Source: Allodiplogaster sudhausi (Eukaryota > Nematoda > Chromadorea > Rhabditida > Diplogasteridae). From it: a stretch of DNA of 64,000 nucleotides. The stretch covers positions 2,500,001-2,564,000 of the forward strand of contig CALZFC010000006.1 in NCBI GenBank assembly GCA_945643635.1. The letters are read 5' to 3'. A program made the position numbers and the translations under genes. Of the stretch, positions 21,839 through 32,803 are shown piece by piece (positions within the stretch are counted from its first letter, which is position 1; each line of letters starts with the position of its first letter). The notes under the pieces are model-generated. The model saw only the letters and a program-made list of their open reading frames with translations, was not told the DNA's origin and made no database searches.

Positions 21839-22326
21839 GATGATACCTTTCTTTGGACAGCGTCGATTGCTCACAAAGGAAACGTCGATTCTGAACACAC
21901 TCTGTTTCCTACTTTAGTGGGAAACCGATAGATAGAGAGAAAGAGAGAGAGATAGCTGCGAAAAAAGGTGCAGCGTCGACTACATCTACTCTGCGTCACC
22001 GTTTCAAGGCTGAAGCTACGGTATGTCGTTAGACCAACGATTTTTCTCATTGTCAGCTAACAGCACCTGCACCTTCTTTCACCTCTCTCTCTCGCCCTCT
22101 CTCTATCTCTTTCTCTCTCTCCCGCTCTCTATTTCTCGCTCCACCGGTCTCTCTTTCACTTTCTCCCTCTCTCCTTCTTTCTCGTTCTCTTGCATTCCCT
22201 CCATCTCTCTCTCTCTCTCTCTCTCTCTGTCTCCCACTAAAGTATGAGCGAACGTGTTCAGAATCAACGTTTCCTTTGTGAGGCAATCGACGCTGTCCAA
22301 AGAAAGGCTTATCAGATCATTTCGTA

Positions 22327-22392
22327 CCGCCTGTAGAGTATTGGTAAGTCTTTGACCGGCAATCTCGAGGTCTCGGTTCACTACCCTATTGA
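22327..22392 (+). other. tRNA-like segment in right arm (mirror copy)
   Basis: Inverted copy of the segment at 21768-21838. The A-box-like part (TGTAGAGTATTGGTAAGTC) is unchanged. The B-box region is GGTTCACTACC, so the consensus adenine is lost. Confidence 0.3.
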
Positions 22393-22785
22393 GAACAGAT
22401 TTTTGCAGGCACGAAAATATTTTTTTTGTTGCTTTTTTTTCGTCGTTTATACATAAACAAAATGAGAAACTCAAAAGAAATAAAACAAGAAACTCAAAAA
22501 GGTAAGAAGTGCTCTGAAAATTTCACTTTATTTTTCACTTTGTAGTCCAGGAGTTGAAGCCAGCCCGTTTGGGCCAAATTAAATGCAATATTATGAGATT
22601 TCTGCCATTTCAGCATATTTTTGAAAACGGTCTTCACAGTCGTAATCTCCATGTTCGAAATAGGTAAACTCCTACGCGAAATGGCACGAAAATGGGTATT
22701 CAGCGAGCTATTCCAGTTTGTATTATTTATATTAATACTATTAATACTATTAATACCGGACCCAACAATGTTGTGCGGGACTGTA

Positions 22786-23389
22786 GATAACACGAGAATG
22801 GTACGGTCCGCGACTGCAATGTTTTTATCGTAGAATAAATTATAAAAGAATATTTATATCAATAAGTTGTTTTGTTGGCCAGGCTGATTCGGTAAAAAAA
22901 AAGAAAAAAAAACTATAAAAATGATGCGATGACACCTGTATTTGTTACATTTGTCCAACCATACAAATATGTTCTACAAAAACAAACATAGGATAAACGA
23001 ATGTTCAAAAGATCGTGATGAACAAGAGTTCATCACTTTTTTTATTCATCACTTTTGCGCCTTCACAAGCCCTCATTTATGGTAGTGCAATCAAAGTGAT
23101 AAATCAGATTGCAATATAATTGCATATTTTGGCTCCTTTAAGTACCGTTCTAGTGTAAAACCTGTGTTTCAAGTGTCGCATTCAATTCGAAGGCGGTCGT
23201 CGCCATGAAGAATATCAAAGTTGTCAGCGAAAAAGCACTTGGTGACGATGAAATACGATTATTTTAAGGCTTTATTCATTTCTCTTGGCTCGTCCACATC
23301 AGCACTCATGAATGATAGTCAATTTAATAAAAGAAATTAATCGCTAATATTAATAGCAATCGAAGCTAACTTAAAGGAGCTAACTTAAT
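22786..23389. repeat. Dispersed repeat fragments between two fold-back elements
   Basis: Includes the GCAATGTTTTTATCGTAGA / GGCCAGGCTGATTCGG family (22815-22930) and a + copy of the GC-rich island near 23185-23270 (GAAGGCGGTCGTCGCCATGA). No gene seen. Confidence 0.55.
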
Positions 23390-25720
23390 CCCGAATTTGT
23401 TCACTTTTGGCTCTGGCGTATCAGGCCAATTCTGAGAGGAAAATGAGAAGAGTCTGTCTTGAGCTCGATTAATAGCTGCAGCTCCTTTGAAGGAGCACGA
23501 AAACATCAACCGTAACCAATTGCCAATTCATGATATAAAGTTTAATTTTTGAAAAATGTCAGAGGAACTTGCGAAGTGTGCTTATAAAAGAATGATGCAA
23601 CACTAAACCACCGGAGAGGAACAAAATGACTTCTCCGTTGCAGCATCAACTTTTCTAGTCAAAATAGTAATATGCTCAAAGCCGTAATCAATTTGAGATT
23701 TACCTGAATATTCTATTCGGACATCTCACCAAATCACATATGCTCTTATCGACCTTGTGTCTCAGGCAAAAGGCGCGATTTCAAACATGATTTTTTTCTC
23801 CCTTGTGCTCGGCCGCAGGCTGGCCGCGCGTCTCGGCGGCGTCCGCTGACCGCCACGACTGCCCTCGACATCCTCCCTCTCCCTCCCTCCCTCCCTCTCT
23901 CTCCCTCTTTCTCACTCTCTTCCTCTCTGTCCCACAATCTCTCTCCTTCTTCCTCTCTCTCTTTCCCTCCCTCCCTCCCTCTCTCTCCCTCTTTCTCACT
24001 CTCTCCCTCTCTGTCCCACAATCTCTCTAATTCTTCCTCTCTCTCTCTCTTTCCCTCCTCTCTCTCTCTCTCTCTCCCTCCTCGACCGCCCTCGACATCC
24101 TCACCGTGGCCGCCATCGCTGTGCATCTATCTTGGCGACAAGACGGGGAGGGTCGACTGATTTTGCCTTTTTTAAAGTATAGTATTTCATATTTCTCATT
24201 TATATTTCGGTTTATTCTAGCGAAATTTTAAAACTCCCTCAGTCCAACATCGATCGTATTTTTTCCGAACCAAGCGCTTCTCCACTGCCGACGGCGATGT
24301 TGTTCATGGCGACGACTGCCTTCGAAATGAGCGCGAATTCGGTTGTCGCTCCGATACTCGTCGGGTTTATCTTGAATGGGTAATAGTAAGTTGTTTTTGA
24401 TATAATGAAGGCTGTTTTTTCCTTGCAAAACATTATAGTACGAATAGTAATATATTTTTTTATTGTAATAAATAGTTGTATAATAATACGTTTTATGCAT
24501 GAGCCTAAAGCATATCTAATAATAGTTTTGTAAAATCCTCTAAATACTTACATATGTTCATACTATATTCGGACAGTGTGAAGTAGAAGTGAGACGGCTG
24601 ATAATAGAAACAATTTTTTTAGAACTATGTTCATTCCGCGAATCAAGCAGTTAATAAAAGAAAATAGAGCTTACAGAGGAATGATGAAACTCTAAACTGC
24701 CGGAGAGGCTTCGAAAATGACTTCTCCAATTAAGCATACGACTACTTAATGTTCTCTTTTGTCAGCCTAATTTTTCCCTGTTTACAGAGCTAATGTCTTG
24801 GGCATTTTTTCTAATTAAGATGTGTATTTATATTCGTATTTTAATGCGTACAATTTAGGTTCGACAAGAATACAAATAGCAGTCTGTTCTCCTCTCAACC
24901 ATGTGGCAGCGGCGGATCTCTTCAGCGACTTTGAGCGGAAGTGGTCGGCGTACGAAGAAGAAGAACGACTGTGGGAGAAAATTTTCTCTCTCTCTTTCGC
25001 TATCCCTCTCTATCTCTCTTGCATCGGCCGCCAAGACTGGCAGCAGCCGGCAGATGCACGACGACGGCGCCCACTGTGAGGATGTCGAGGGCGAAGGGAG
25101 ATGGGGAGAGAGAGAAAGAGAGTGAGGCAGGGAGAGAGAGAAGGGGAGAGAGAGATAGAGAGAGAGAGAGTGAGAAGGAGAGGGAGGATTTGAAGAAGAG
25201 AGAGAGATTGGGATGTCGAGGGCGGCCGTATCGGCCAGCAGCCAGCGGACGCCGCTGAGACGCGCGAGCCAGCCTTGAAGGAGGCCAGAAACTCTTGTTT
25301 GAATTCGCGCCTTTTTACGAGAGACACAAGTTCGATAAGAGAACATGTGATTTGGTGAGATGAGCGAGTAGAATATTCAGTAAAGTCTCAAATTGATTAC
25401 GGCTCTGACCATGAGCTAATTGCAACTTTGCCTAGAAAAATGCATGCTGAAACGGAGAAGTCATTTTGTTCCTCTCCGGTGGTTTAGTGTTGCATCAATC
25501 CTTTATAGCTCACTTCACAAGTCTATAGCGCTGCTCAGATATATTGCTGAAATTAAACTTTTTATTATCGGTTGAACTTGATTTTGGTTGAATGTTTCGT
25601 GCTCCTTCAAAGGAGCTGCAGCAATTTTTAATCTAGTTCATGACAGACCCGTCACATTTTCCTCTCATAATTGGCCTGGCACGCCAGAGCCAAAAGTGAA
25701 CAAATTCGGGATAAAGCATC
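23390..25720. mobile_element. 2.3-kb fold-back element with ~700-bp arms
   Basis: The left arm 23390-24125 pairs with the inverted right arm about 25020-25720. Matching landmarks are TGTTCACTTTTGGCTCTGGC / GCCAGAGCCAAAAGTGAACA, CTGCAGCTCCTTTGAAGGAG / CTCCTTCAAAGGAGCTGCAG, the TATA modules (23575-23650 minus, 25445-25520 plus), GGCGCGATTTCAAAC / GTTTGAATTCGCGCC, the GC-rich GGCGGCGTCCGCTG / CAGCGGACGCCGCTG, and TGTGCATCT / AGATGCAC. Each arm contains a CT or GA tract (23870-24080; 25080-25205). The centre holds the 24240-24930 segment that is duplicated at 20640-21240. No transposase is visible. Confidence 0.75.
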
Positions 25721-27017
25721 CTATGCCATTAATATATGTGATTACTATCTTTTTTATTAGGCAATCATAAATGAGTGCTACACAAATGAATGAAAATGTG
25801 TGCTATTTCTTTGATAATTCTTGCCGGTTGATGAATATATTAAGTTCTAAAAAATTTCTTCGACACGAGTTCATTTTGAGAAAGAAAAAGAGAAATTCAA
25901 AAAAAAGCAACAATCTTCAAGCGAGTAGTTGTCCACTGATTGGAGGAGGCAATCGCTGCTTTTCGATGTTACTAAGGTCGGGCGCCAATCTGAGGCACTT
26001 ACTGATTGGAGGAGATATTCTGAGAGAAAGCAGATAGAGAGCGATCTAAAGAGAGAAAGAGAGAGTCATTCAAACGAGATAGTAGTCAGTTCTTTGTTGT
26101 TGTCTTGGGCGGTGCTGACCTCAGAACCACAAGAACAACTGTGACCGCTGTGATAGAAAATGCTCAAGGAATTAAAAAAAAAATCATGGATTTATATTAA
26201 AAGAGTATGTGTATCACAATTTTTTTGTCCAGGGTGCGTCGGTAAAAATTTTTTTGTTGTTCTACAAGGTTGTTTACAACTGTTTCATTTGTAATAAATG
26301 CATTCATGAGCGTAAGAAGCTGATTGTGACGGACGGCGAAGAAGATGGAATGATAAGAAGATTGATAACTCGGCCAGTTTATTGCCGTCACTATTGAGAA
26401 CAAGATCTGTCAAAAAAAGCTCATTCATATCTATTCAACAATGTACGAACATAGAATGCGAAGAGGCATTTAGATGATTTTATAAAACCATTCATGCTGG
26501 GACTTGCCGACCACCTCCTTTTACAGCAAGCTTCTCAAAGTTTAATGGCACGGTCCGCGGCTGCATTGTTTTTATCATGAATTTAAAAAGAAAAGAATAT
26601 TTATATCACTAATTGTTTGTGGGCGAGGCTGTTTCGGTAAAAAAATGCTTTTGTTCTACAAGGTGGTTTTCAGCTCTAACTATGTAATAAATAGGTTCAT
26701 GTCGTATCAAGGGAGCTAGGCTTAGGATAGTCAGTATATGAATAAATAACAATTTACGAACATGATATTGCTACAAAAGTGATGCGATGGCGACTGTCGT
26801 TAGTTACATTGGGGAATGAGATGCTGCATTCTTCTTGTGTCCTTCTTCTTCCTGGCACTGTTTCGGGTGCTAACTTGAAAGGGTTTCATTAAAGATTATT
26901 TAAAAGGTAGAATCACATAAAAATAGAGCAACATATTTATAGCCGTAGGAAGATTACACAATAAAAATGTTTGCGACAACAATCCATCTGTCCCGTAATT
27001 CGTATTCTATGCATTCT
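25721..27017. repeat. Repeat fragments with a conserved 28-codon frame
   Basis: AT-rich sequence with a direct pair GATTGGAGGAGGCAATCG / GATTGGAGGAGATATTC (25938, 26003). It also holds the repeat with GGCGAGGCTGTTTCGGT (26620) and the AGAGCAACATATTTATAGCC segment (26925). A small frame, MLGLADHLLLQQASQ..., lies at 26494-26580 with relatives at 43341 and 51512. Otherwise no gene. Confidence 0.5.
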
Positions 27018-27420
27018 CTTCGTAGCTACTACATACATATACCTCCCCTTCCTCACCTATTCGCTCTCCCGGTTTTTAACTCTGATGTCCACAAAAACTG
27101 CTTTGTTTCTCGAATAGTGACCCCCTGGAATGCTCTGCCAACCACAGTTATCAACTCTGTTACACCAAACCAATTTAAATGCATACTCCATGCTTACTTG
27201 CAATGATCTTCACCTTGTTTTGTACTCAACAGATATTTCTGCTTATGCGTTGATTTCATGCCCTAGTTGTATCTATATTTTGTTTTCCTTTTCCCTTATT
27301 AATGTTTTTTTTTCTTCTGTCTTGCTCTCACTAGCATATAGTGATCATGCCACTGACGTCCTTTTTTTTTCCTACCACGATTCCATTTAAATATGTTTCT
27401 GCCTCAGTGTGCAATAAACA
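27018..27420 (+). pseudogene. 5'-truncated LINE: C-terminal end of ORF2 plus 3' tail
   Basis: The frame ending at 27206 reads ...KNCFVSRIVTPWNALPTTVI NSVTPNQFK and stops. The R.V..WN.LP..V....s...FK pattern is characteristic of the extreme C-terminus of reverse-transcriptase ORF2 of CR1/Jockey/RTE-type non-LTR elements. It begins abruptly at about 27018 inside a copy of a local repeat (the repeat's TCTGTCCC..TATTCTATGCATT piece at 13715-13745 has no such insert). It ends in CAATAAACAATATATG. It is a dead-on-arrival fragment with no RT domain. Confidence 0.7.
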
Positions 27421-27422
27421 AT

Positions 27423-28710
27423 ATATGATGCGATTTGCGAGAGTATCAAAATGGCCGGGGACCCGGCAAAATTAGATTTCGTTCAAAAGCTCTTTAAAGG
27501 TACTTTTTAACACGGCGAAACGATTGGAATGGGTCCGGGAGTCTGAAATCGCCATTTTGGCGAGCTGTGCGAGGTTTAAAATTCGAGAGCCCGATGAAAC
27601 TTGCAGAGATGATCGCACATTCGCGTTTGCTGTTTCGCACAGAATAAAGCAATATTCGTGAAAATTTTGTCATAAATAGACAAGATATTGCTTTACAAAG
27701 CTACTAAAGTAGAATTTGAAAATATTCACTTTTATGGTCTCAGCGGCCTCAAGATTTTGGAGAGGTGCCATTCTCTTATATGGAGAAATGTCACGGGTTT
27801 TCTATCTTAAATTGTAGAGCAAAAAATTATCTTTCCAATGAGCTATAGTATGCCAGATATCGACGAGGTCTTTTATATTTCCCAGTCATAAGACTGTTGA
27901 AATACGCGCGGTTCAGTGCCTATGCATCGGCATACACTTTGTTTAGGCGTTACCAACGCCGAAAGCGAAATACAAGCGATATACCGAATGAAGGTTGTCT
28001 AGGGAATTTATGTAGGTTTTTATGTAACTGTTTAAACAAAACTTAAATGCAAAATAAATTTGTTAATTGCCGGGAAAAATAATTTGCTCGGCCGTGGAAT
28101 CGAACCCCGGACGTTTGCATTGCTACTCCAACTCGTTCGCACTACACTAAATCACCCTTAACTAGGCTAGACAATGCTTTTCTTCTTACCTAGCCCGGTG
28201 CATAGGTCAAAGGAACGCTGAACCCGCGGATTTCAACAGTTTTATAATTGGGAAACATAAAAGACCTCGTCGATATCTGGCATACTATAGCTCATTGGAA
28301 AGATAATTTTTTGCTCTACAATTTAAGATAGAAAACCCGTGACATTTTTCCATATAAGAGAATGGCGCCTCTCCAAAGTCTAGGGGCCGCTGAGACCATA
28401 ACAGTAAATATTTTCAAATTCTACTTAAGTAGCTTTGTAAAGCAATATCTTGTCTATTTATGACAAAATTTTCACGAATATTGCTTTATTTTGTGCGAAA
28501 CAGCAAACGCGAATGTGCGACCATCTCTGCAAGTTTTATCGGGCTCTCGAATTTTAAACCTCGCACAGCTCGCCAAAATTTCGATTTCAAACTTCCGGAC
28601 TCATTCCAATCGTTTTGCAGTGTTAAAAAGTACCTTTTAAGAGCTTTTGAGCGAAATCTAATTTTCCCGGGTCCCCGGCCATTTTGATACTCTCACAAAT
28701 CGCGTCATAT
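27423..28710. mobile_element. 1.29-kb inverted-repeat element with ~500-bp arms
   Basis: Ends ATATGATGCGATTTGCGAGA (left) and, inverted on the right, ATATGACGCGATTTGTGAGA, then TCAAAATGGCCGGGGACCCGG on both sides. Arms match from 27423 to about 27940 and from about 28195 to 28710, with occasional differences. The unpaired centre (27940-28195) holds a tRNA-like sequence on the minus strand. AT/TA-rich flanks make the exact target duplication ambiguous. No transposase frame. Confidence 0.8.
28084..28155 (-). tRNA. tRNA-like sequence or tRNA pseudogene (possible Ala AGC loop)
   Basis: On the minus strand GGGGTTCGATTCCACG is an excellent T-arm with B-box GGTTCGATTCC. Upstream, TTGGAGTAGCAATGCAA can form an imperfect anticodon arm whose loop GTAGCAA would place AGC as anticodon. 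The D-arm region (TTTAGTGTAGTGCGAACGAG) is poor, and the 3' GCCGAGC lacks a clear 5' partner. It sits in the centre of an inverted-repeat element, so a tRNA-derived insertion is more likely than a working gene. Confidence 0.35.
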
Positions 28711-29404
28711 AAGCCTTGCCAAATGAAAGTTCTGTTCTGCTTTCGCGAGACTAATATCGTGTCCACCGAGTGGCAACGAAGGCGTTTGCGAGGATGGCGT
28801 CGATGGCTGTTCAAATAGCTGTGAACTTGATTGATTGACGTTGAAAGTTTTCGACATCGCAGAGGTGATATCACCTAAAGATATATTTTTGCGAGAGAAA
28901 GAGAGGGAGGAAGATAAGACGAAGCAAATCAAAGGGGCATTAGGAAAGAATAGGCAAAGCAATGGAGAGGAATAGAGAGAGAGAGAGAAAGAGAGAGAAA
29001 GAGAAAGCGAGTGAGAGAAAGAGAGAGAAAGAGAAAGAGAGTGAGAGAAAGAGAGAGAAAGAGAAAGAGAGTGAGAGAAAGAGACAAAGAGAGAGAGAGA
29101 GAAAAGAGAAAGAGAGAGAGAGAGAAAGAGAAAGAGAGAGAAAGAGAGAGGGAACGAGAAAGTACGATAAGACAAAGCAAATCAAAGGGGACATACCGAA
29201 AAAATAAGCAAAGAGATGGAGATGAATAGAGGAAAGAGGAGAAGAGGAAGAGAGAGAAAAAGAGAGAGAGAGAGAGAGAAAAAGAGAAAGAGAGAGAAAG
29301 AGAGAGGGAGCGAGAAAGTAAGATAAGACAAAGCAAATCAAAGGGGACATACCGAAAAAATAAGCAAAGAGATGGAGATGAATAGAGGAAAGAGGAGAAG
29401 AGGA

Positions 29405-29438
<34 letters not shown>

Positions 29439-29556
29439 TAAAAAAAGAGTAAGAGAGAGTAAGAGTGAAGGAGAGAAAGAAAGAGATATTGACAAAGAAT
29501 ATGGGTCGAACAAGATTGATTGGCGTTAAAAGTTTCCGGTTTCGCAGAAACAGTAT

Positions 29557-29603
<47 letters not shown>

Positions 29604-29900
29604 AGGAGAAGAGAGAGAGTAGAAAGGAAGCAGGAGAATATGACCCGCGAGACCCTGAAACTGATTAAGAAGGAGGGCCTACTAATTACCTCGCCTTGGT
29701 AAAGAAGACTTGTATTTCTATGCTTAATACAGATTATTCTTTACACTCCAGTCTTCTGAAACCTCCCCTTGTCTTATCTGTATTATAAGAAGACTCGACT
29801 TGTCATGGACGGGGGCGTTAATATGTACATAGATAAGGGCGAATGAACAGGACCAGGAATAGGCAGAGAAGCCGAAAGGGAAATAGGGAAAGAGGTTGTG
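28711..29900 (+). repeat. GA-rich repeat block, copy 1 (partner 37310-37790)
   Basis: Begins with the CGTGGCAACG-type fragment (28745), then TTGATTGACGTTGAAAGTTT and GGTGATATCACCTAAAGATA. Long GA tracts (28965-29160, 29240-29320, 29400-29470, 29560-29620) are separated by the repeated phrase AGCAAATCAAAGGGG...ATACCGAAAA (28926, 29177, 29333). The same order occurs at 37310-37790 in intron 13 of gene B. Arg/Glu and Ser/Leu frames here are repeat artefacts. 29625-29900 holds a short inverted stretch but no gene. Confidence 0.7.
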
Positions 29901-29904
29901 AGGA

Positions 29905-29939
<35 letters not shown>

Positions 29940-30892
29940 GAGAGAGTCAGATTGTGCAATGTTCTTCATGTTATGCAATCACCGATGTCAATAAAAGGCG
30001 ACGATTAGAGAGAAGGACGTTAGAAGAAGAGTCGGTAACGGGCCGGTCCAGCCCGGCCGCCCAACTTTCCAGGGACTGGTGGCATTGTTAAGTGCAAGCG
30101 TTCTTAAATTGTTCATTCTCCCAACTAAAACTTTTCTTCTATACATTAAAATGAATGTTCGTAGCACGAGCATGAAAAATTCTGAATTTCGAAACACATT
30201 GTGGCTCGTCGGACTTTTCTTCCCCATAATTTTTGAAAAGCGGGCTCAAACGGGATTACGGGCCGGGCCGAGCCATTTACCGGTTCAGGTTAAAAGTAGC
30301 CTTGATTTTGAAAAAAAATGATGGAATGTTTTTCTTCGCTCCCTTTGCATTGTTCGCTTTATGCCATTTCACTGCCAATCTGTCGCACTATCGTCGTTCT
30401 CACTTGTCTCAAACCTGTTAGCTTGTCTTGAATGTAAAATTTTTGGTAGAATCAGGTTAGTTTTTGTTGATTTTTTTTCCTTCTTCATGAGTCACGAACT
30501 GTTCCAACGATAGAAAGGGCAGGAGCTTTGCTCTACCGTCGTCCCTCTCTGATAAGAGAGATAGGGGAGAGAGGAATAAATAAATTTTTACTTGACATTA
30601 CCCAGTGGTGCATATTATTAATTTCTCAAGACATACGGCTAAAGTTTAATACAAAAATTGTCACAAAACCTGTTTATCTGTTTACCAATGTAATGCATCC
30701 TGTGTGGATAGTGGCGACGTGTTCGTGATCGTGCTAATTTTTTTCTGCCCGAATTGTGTATTTAGATACATTCATTTATACCTATAATGAAAAATACTTG
30801 ACCAAACACCTATTAGATGAAATGTAAATTTTCTTTATGTCTTCCAGCCGACTTCAGCTGCCCGACTTCCGCCCGGCCCTTCTTTCTTCAAG
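29900..30892. repeat. Upstream repeat, copy 3, before atlastin-like gene B
   Basis: (GA)n at 29905-29946, then TCAGATTGTGCAATG, then 30298-30545, which aligns with 5005-5290 upstream of gene A (AGCCTTGATTTTGA, CTTTGCATTGTTCGCTTTA, TCATGAGTCACGAACTGTTC). It contains an insertion with GGGCCGGGCCGAGCC (30250-30285) reminiscent of the GGCCCG-rich hAT ends. This is the probable 5' flank of gene B. Confidence 0.6.
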
Positions 30893-32736
30893 ATGCCTTA
30901 TGGCCAGCGGCGCACTCGAGCAAACGTGCGACCAGTGCAGGTTTCTGTCGGTTTCAACAGTGAACCTCAAAAATATTTTGTCGAAACTTAAAAGATACTC
31001 GATTGGAAGTATGATTTGAAAATTGCGGATTGGCGCTATTTGGGTTTCTCGGATTTTCCTCGTTTATCTAAAAGTCAACTCCCGGGGTGCCGTATCTTTT
31101 TGCTCCGTGGGCACTAAGTTCCGTTCTTGTTGCCTAAGTCCGCTTCATCTCGAGCTGATTCCAAAATGCTACATTAGTGTTATACATTACACGGTGCTAC
31201 ACTTTATTTCTTTAAGTTAGGCTTGCGCAATGAATAGGTTTTTGTAAGATTTGTAAAAAAAACCTAATACTAAATTTTAACTTTTACCCTGGGCCATAGA
31301 GGGCCCTAATTTTAACTTTTGATTTTCTTAGTGAGTCCCCCAACTATGCAAATTTATGCAAAATAGGTTGACAAAATTCTTCCCCAGACTCTCCTCTACA
31401 AGTCCCCCAAATATGCTAATGCATGCAAATTAGGTCGACAAAATTCTTCCCCAGACTCTCCTGAGTATCCCAAATATGCAAATTTGTGCAAATTAGGTGG
31501 GTAATTGGGTTACCCGAGGGGTGAGGAACAACTTTGATCTAGGAACCTTAGGGGCTAGGAGGGCCCTAGATTGCACTACTCTCTTGCAAGGGGCCGGACT
31601 AGGAACAATTTGAGCGTTTCTCGAAAAGTTTAACGTCGGTAGAAAATTTTTTAATGACTTTTTCAGAGTCTTATAAAACTTATAAAACCCTCGTTTTTCC
31701 ATGCTTCCGGGGGTTTAGTAATGATCTTTTCTTCACGCTTTGAGGGGTGAATGAAAATAAAGTTCTATTTGGCTTCCGTCTCGGACGCCAGATCTTAGTA
31801 CTAAATTTCAAGTAGAAAAACATTACCTTCTTACAGTCAAGAAGAAAAACACTGCCCTTAAAAGGCAGAAGTCCAATAAAATCTTCGAAATTCCCATATT
31901 ATTATGAAATTTGAATAATCCAAATAGGGTTGTCTGAGAAGACCTAAGCTAGGCGTGTTTAACCCTTGCTTAGCCCTACTGACTCCTACTAGGCGTGCTT
32001 AGGTGTAGGGACCACTACTATTCTTACTTAGTGTTGGGACCACTACTATTCTTACTTAGTGTTGTAACCACTACTATTCTTACTTAGTGTTGGGACCACT
32101 ACTATTCTTACTTAGTGTTGGGACCACTACTATTCTTACTTAGTGTTGGGACCACTACTATTCTTACTTAGTGTTGGGACCACTACCATTCTTACTTAGT
32201 GTTGGGACCACTATTCTTAGTACTAAAATCCCCGCTCGAGCACAACCCTATTTGGATTATTCAAATTTCTAACCATAAGCAATATGGGAATTTCGAAGAT
32301 TTTATTGGACTTCTGCCTTTTAAGGGCAGTGTTTTTCTTCTTGACTGTAAGAAGGTAATGTTTTTCTACTTGAAATTTAGTACTAAGATCTGGCGTCCGA
32401 GACGGAAGCCAAATAGAACTTTATTTTCATTCACGTGAAGAAAAAAGCGTGAAGAAAAGATCATTACTAAAACCCCGGAAGCATGGGAAAACGAGGTGTA
32501 GGGGGGCTGCCACAACCCTACAAAACGGCCAAAGTGTAGAATGCTCGTTTGAAGAGAGTTTCCACTCGGTTCCAATCCTAACCCATTCCAGCCGCCAACG
32601 AAGGGTCCAACCGTTTCCTTTACTTCCCCTTCCAACCGCCAACCAGCCAACCAGATATCCAACCGTTAACACAATATCCAATCCAGTCTGTTCGACGATA
32701 AATATAATAGGGGCGGAGCCACAAGGGCGGAGCCAA

Positions 32737-32803
<67 letters not shown>

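Larger units (their letters stand above)
21369..22783. mobile_element. 1415-bp Tc1/mariner-like palindromic element with TA duplication
   Basis: Ends CAGTCCCGCTCAACATTGTT (left) and CAGTCCCGCACAACATTGTT (right, inverted), flanked by TA at 21367-21368 and 22784-22785. The two halves pair along almost the whole length: about 21369-21950 against 22210-22783, including the ATTAATAGTATTAATAGT segments and the tRNA-like segments. The core 22083-22230 is (CT)n. The short frame starting MEITTVKTVFKNMLK is present inverted in both arms, so it is arm sequence, not a transposase. Confidence 0.85.

Noticed and set aside
28084..28155. Functional tRNA-Ala gene
   Set aside because: The D-arm and acceptor stem do not pair convincingly and the sequence lies inside a mobile element. 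Reported only as tRNA-like.
28929..29513. Long Ser/Leu-rich or Arg/Glu-rich open frames
   Set aside because: They are translations of (CT)n/(GA)n repeats, which are open in several frames on both strands. There is no start context, unique sequence or homology. The same applies at 160-528, 7792-8140, 23746-24126, 37236-37790, 43136-43585 and 58342-58588. Only the last exons of the GTPase genes are accepted, because spliced homology and a unique C-terminus support them.
32008..32222. CRISPR-like array
   Set aside because: The 28-bp units are directly adjacent with no variable spacers. It is a minisatellite in an animal intron.
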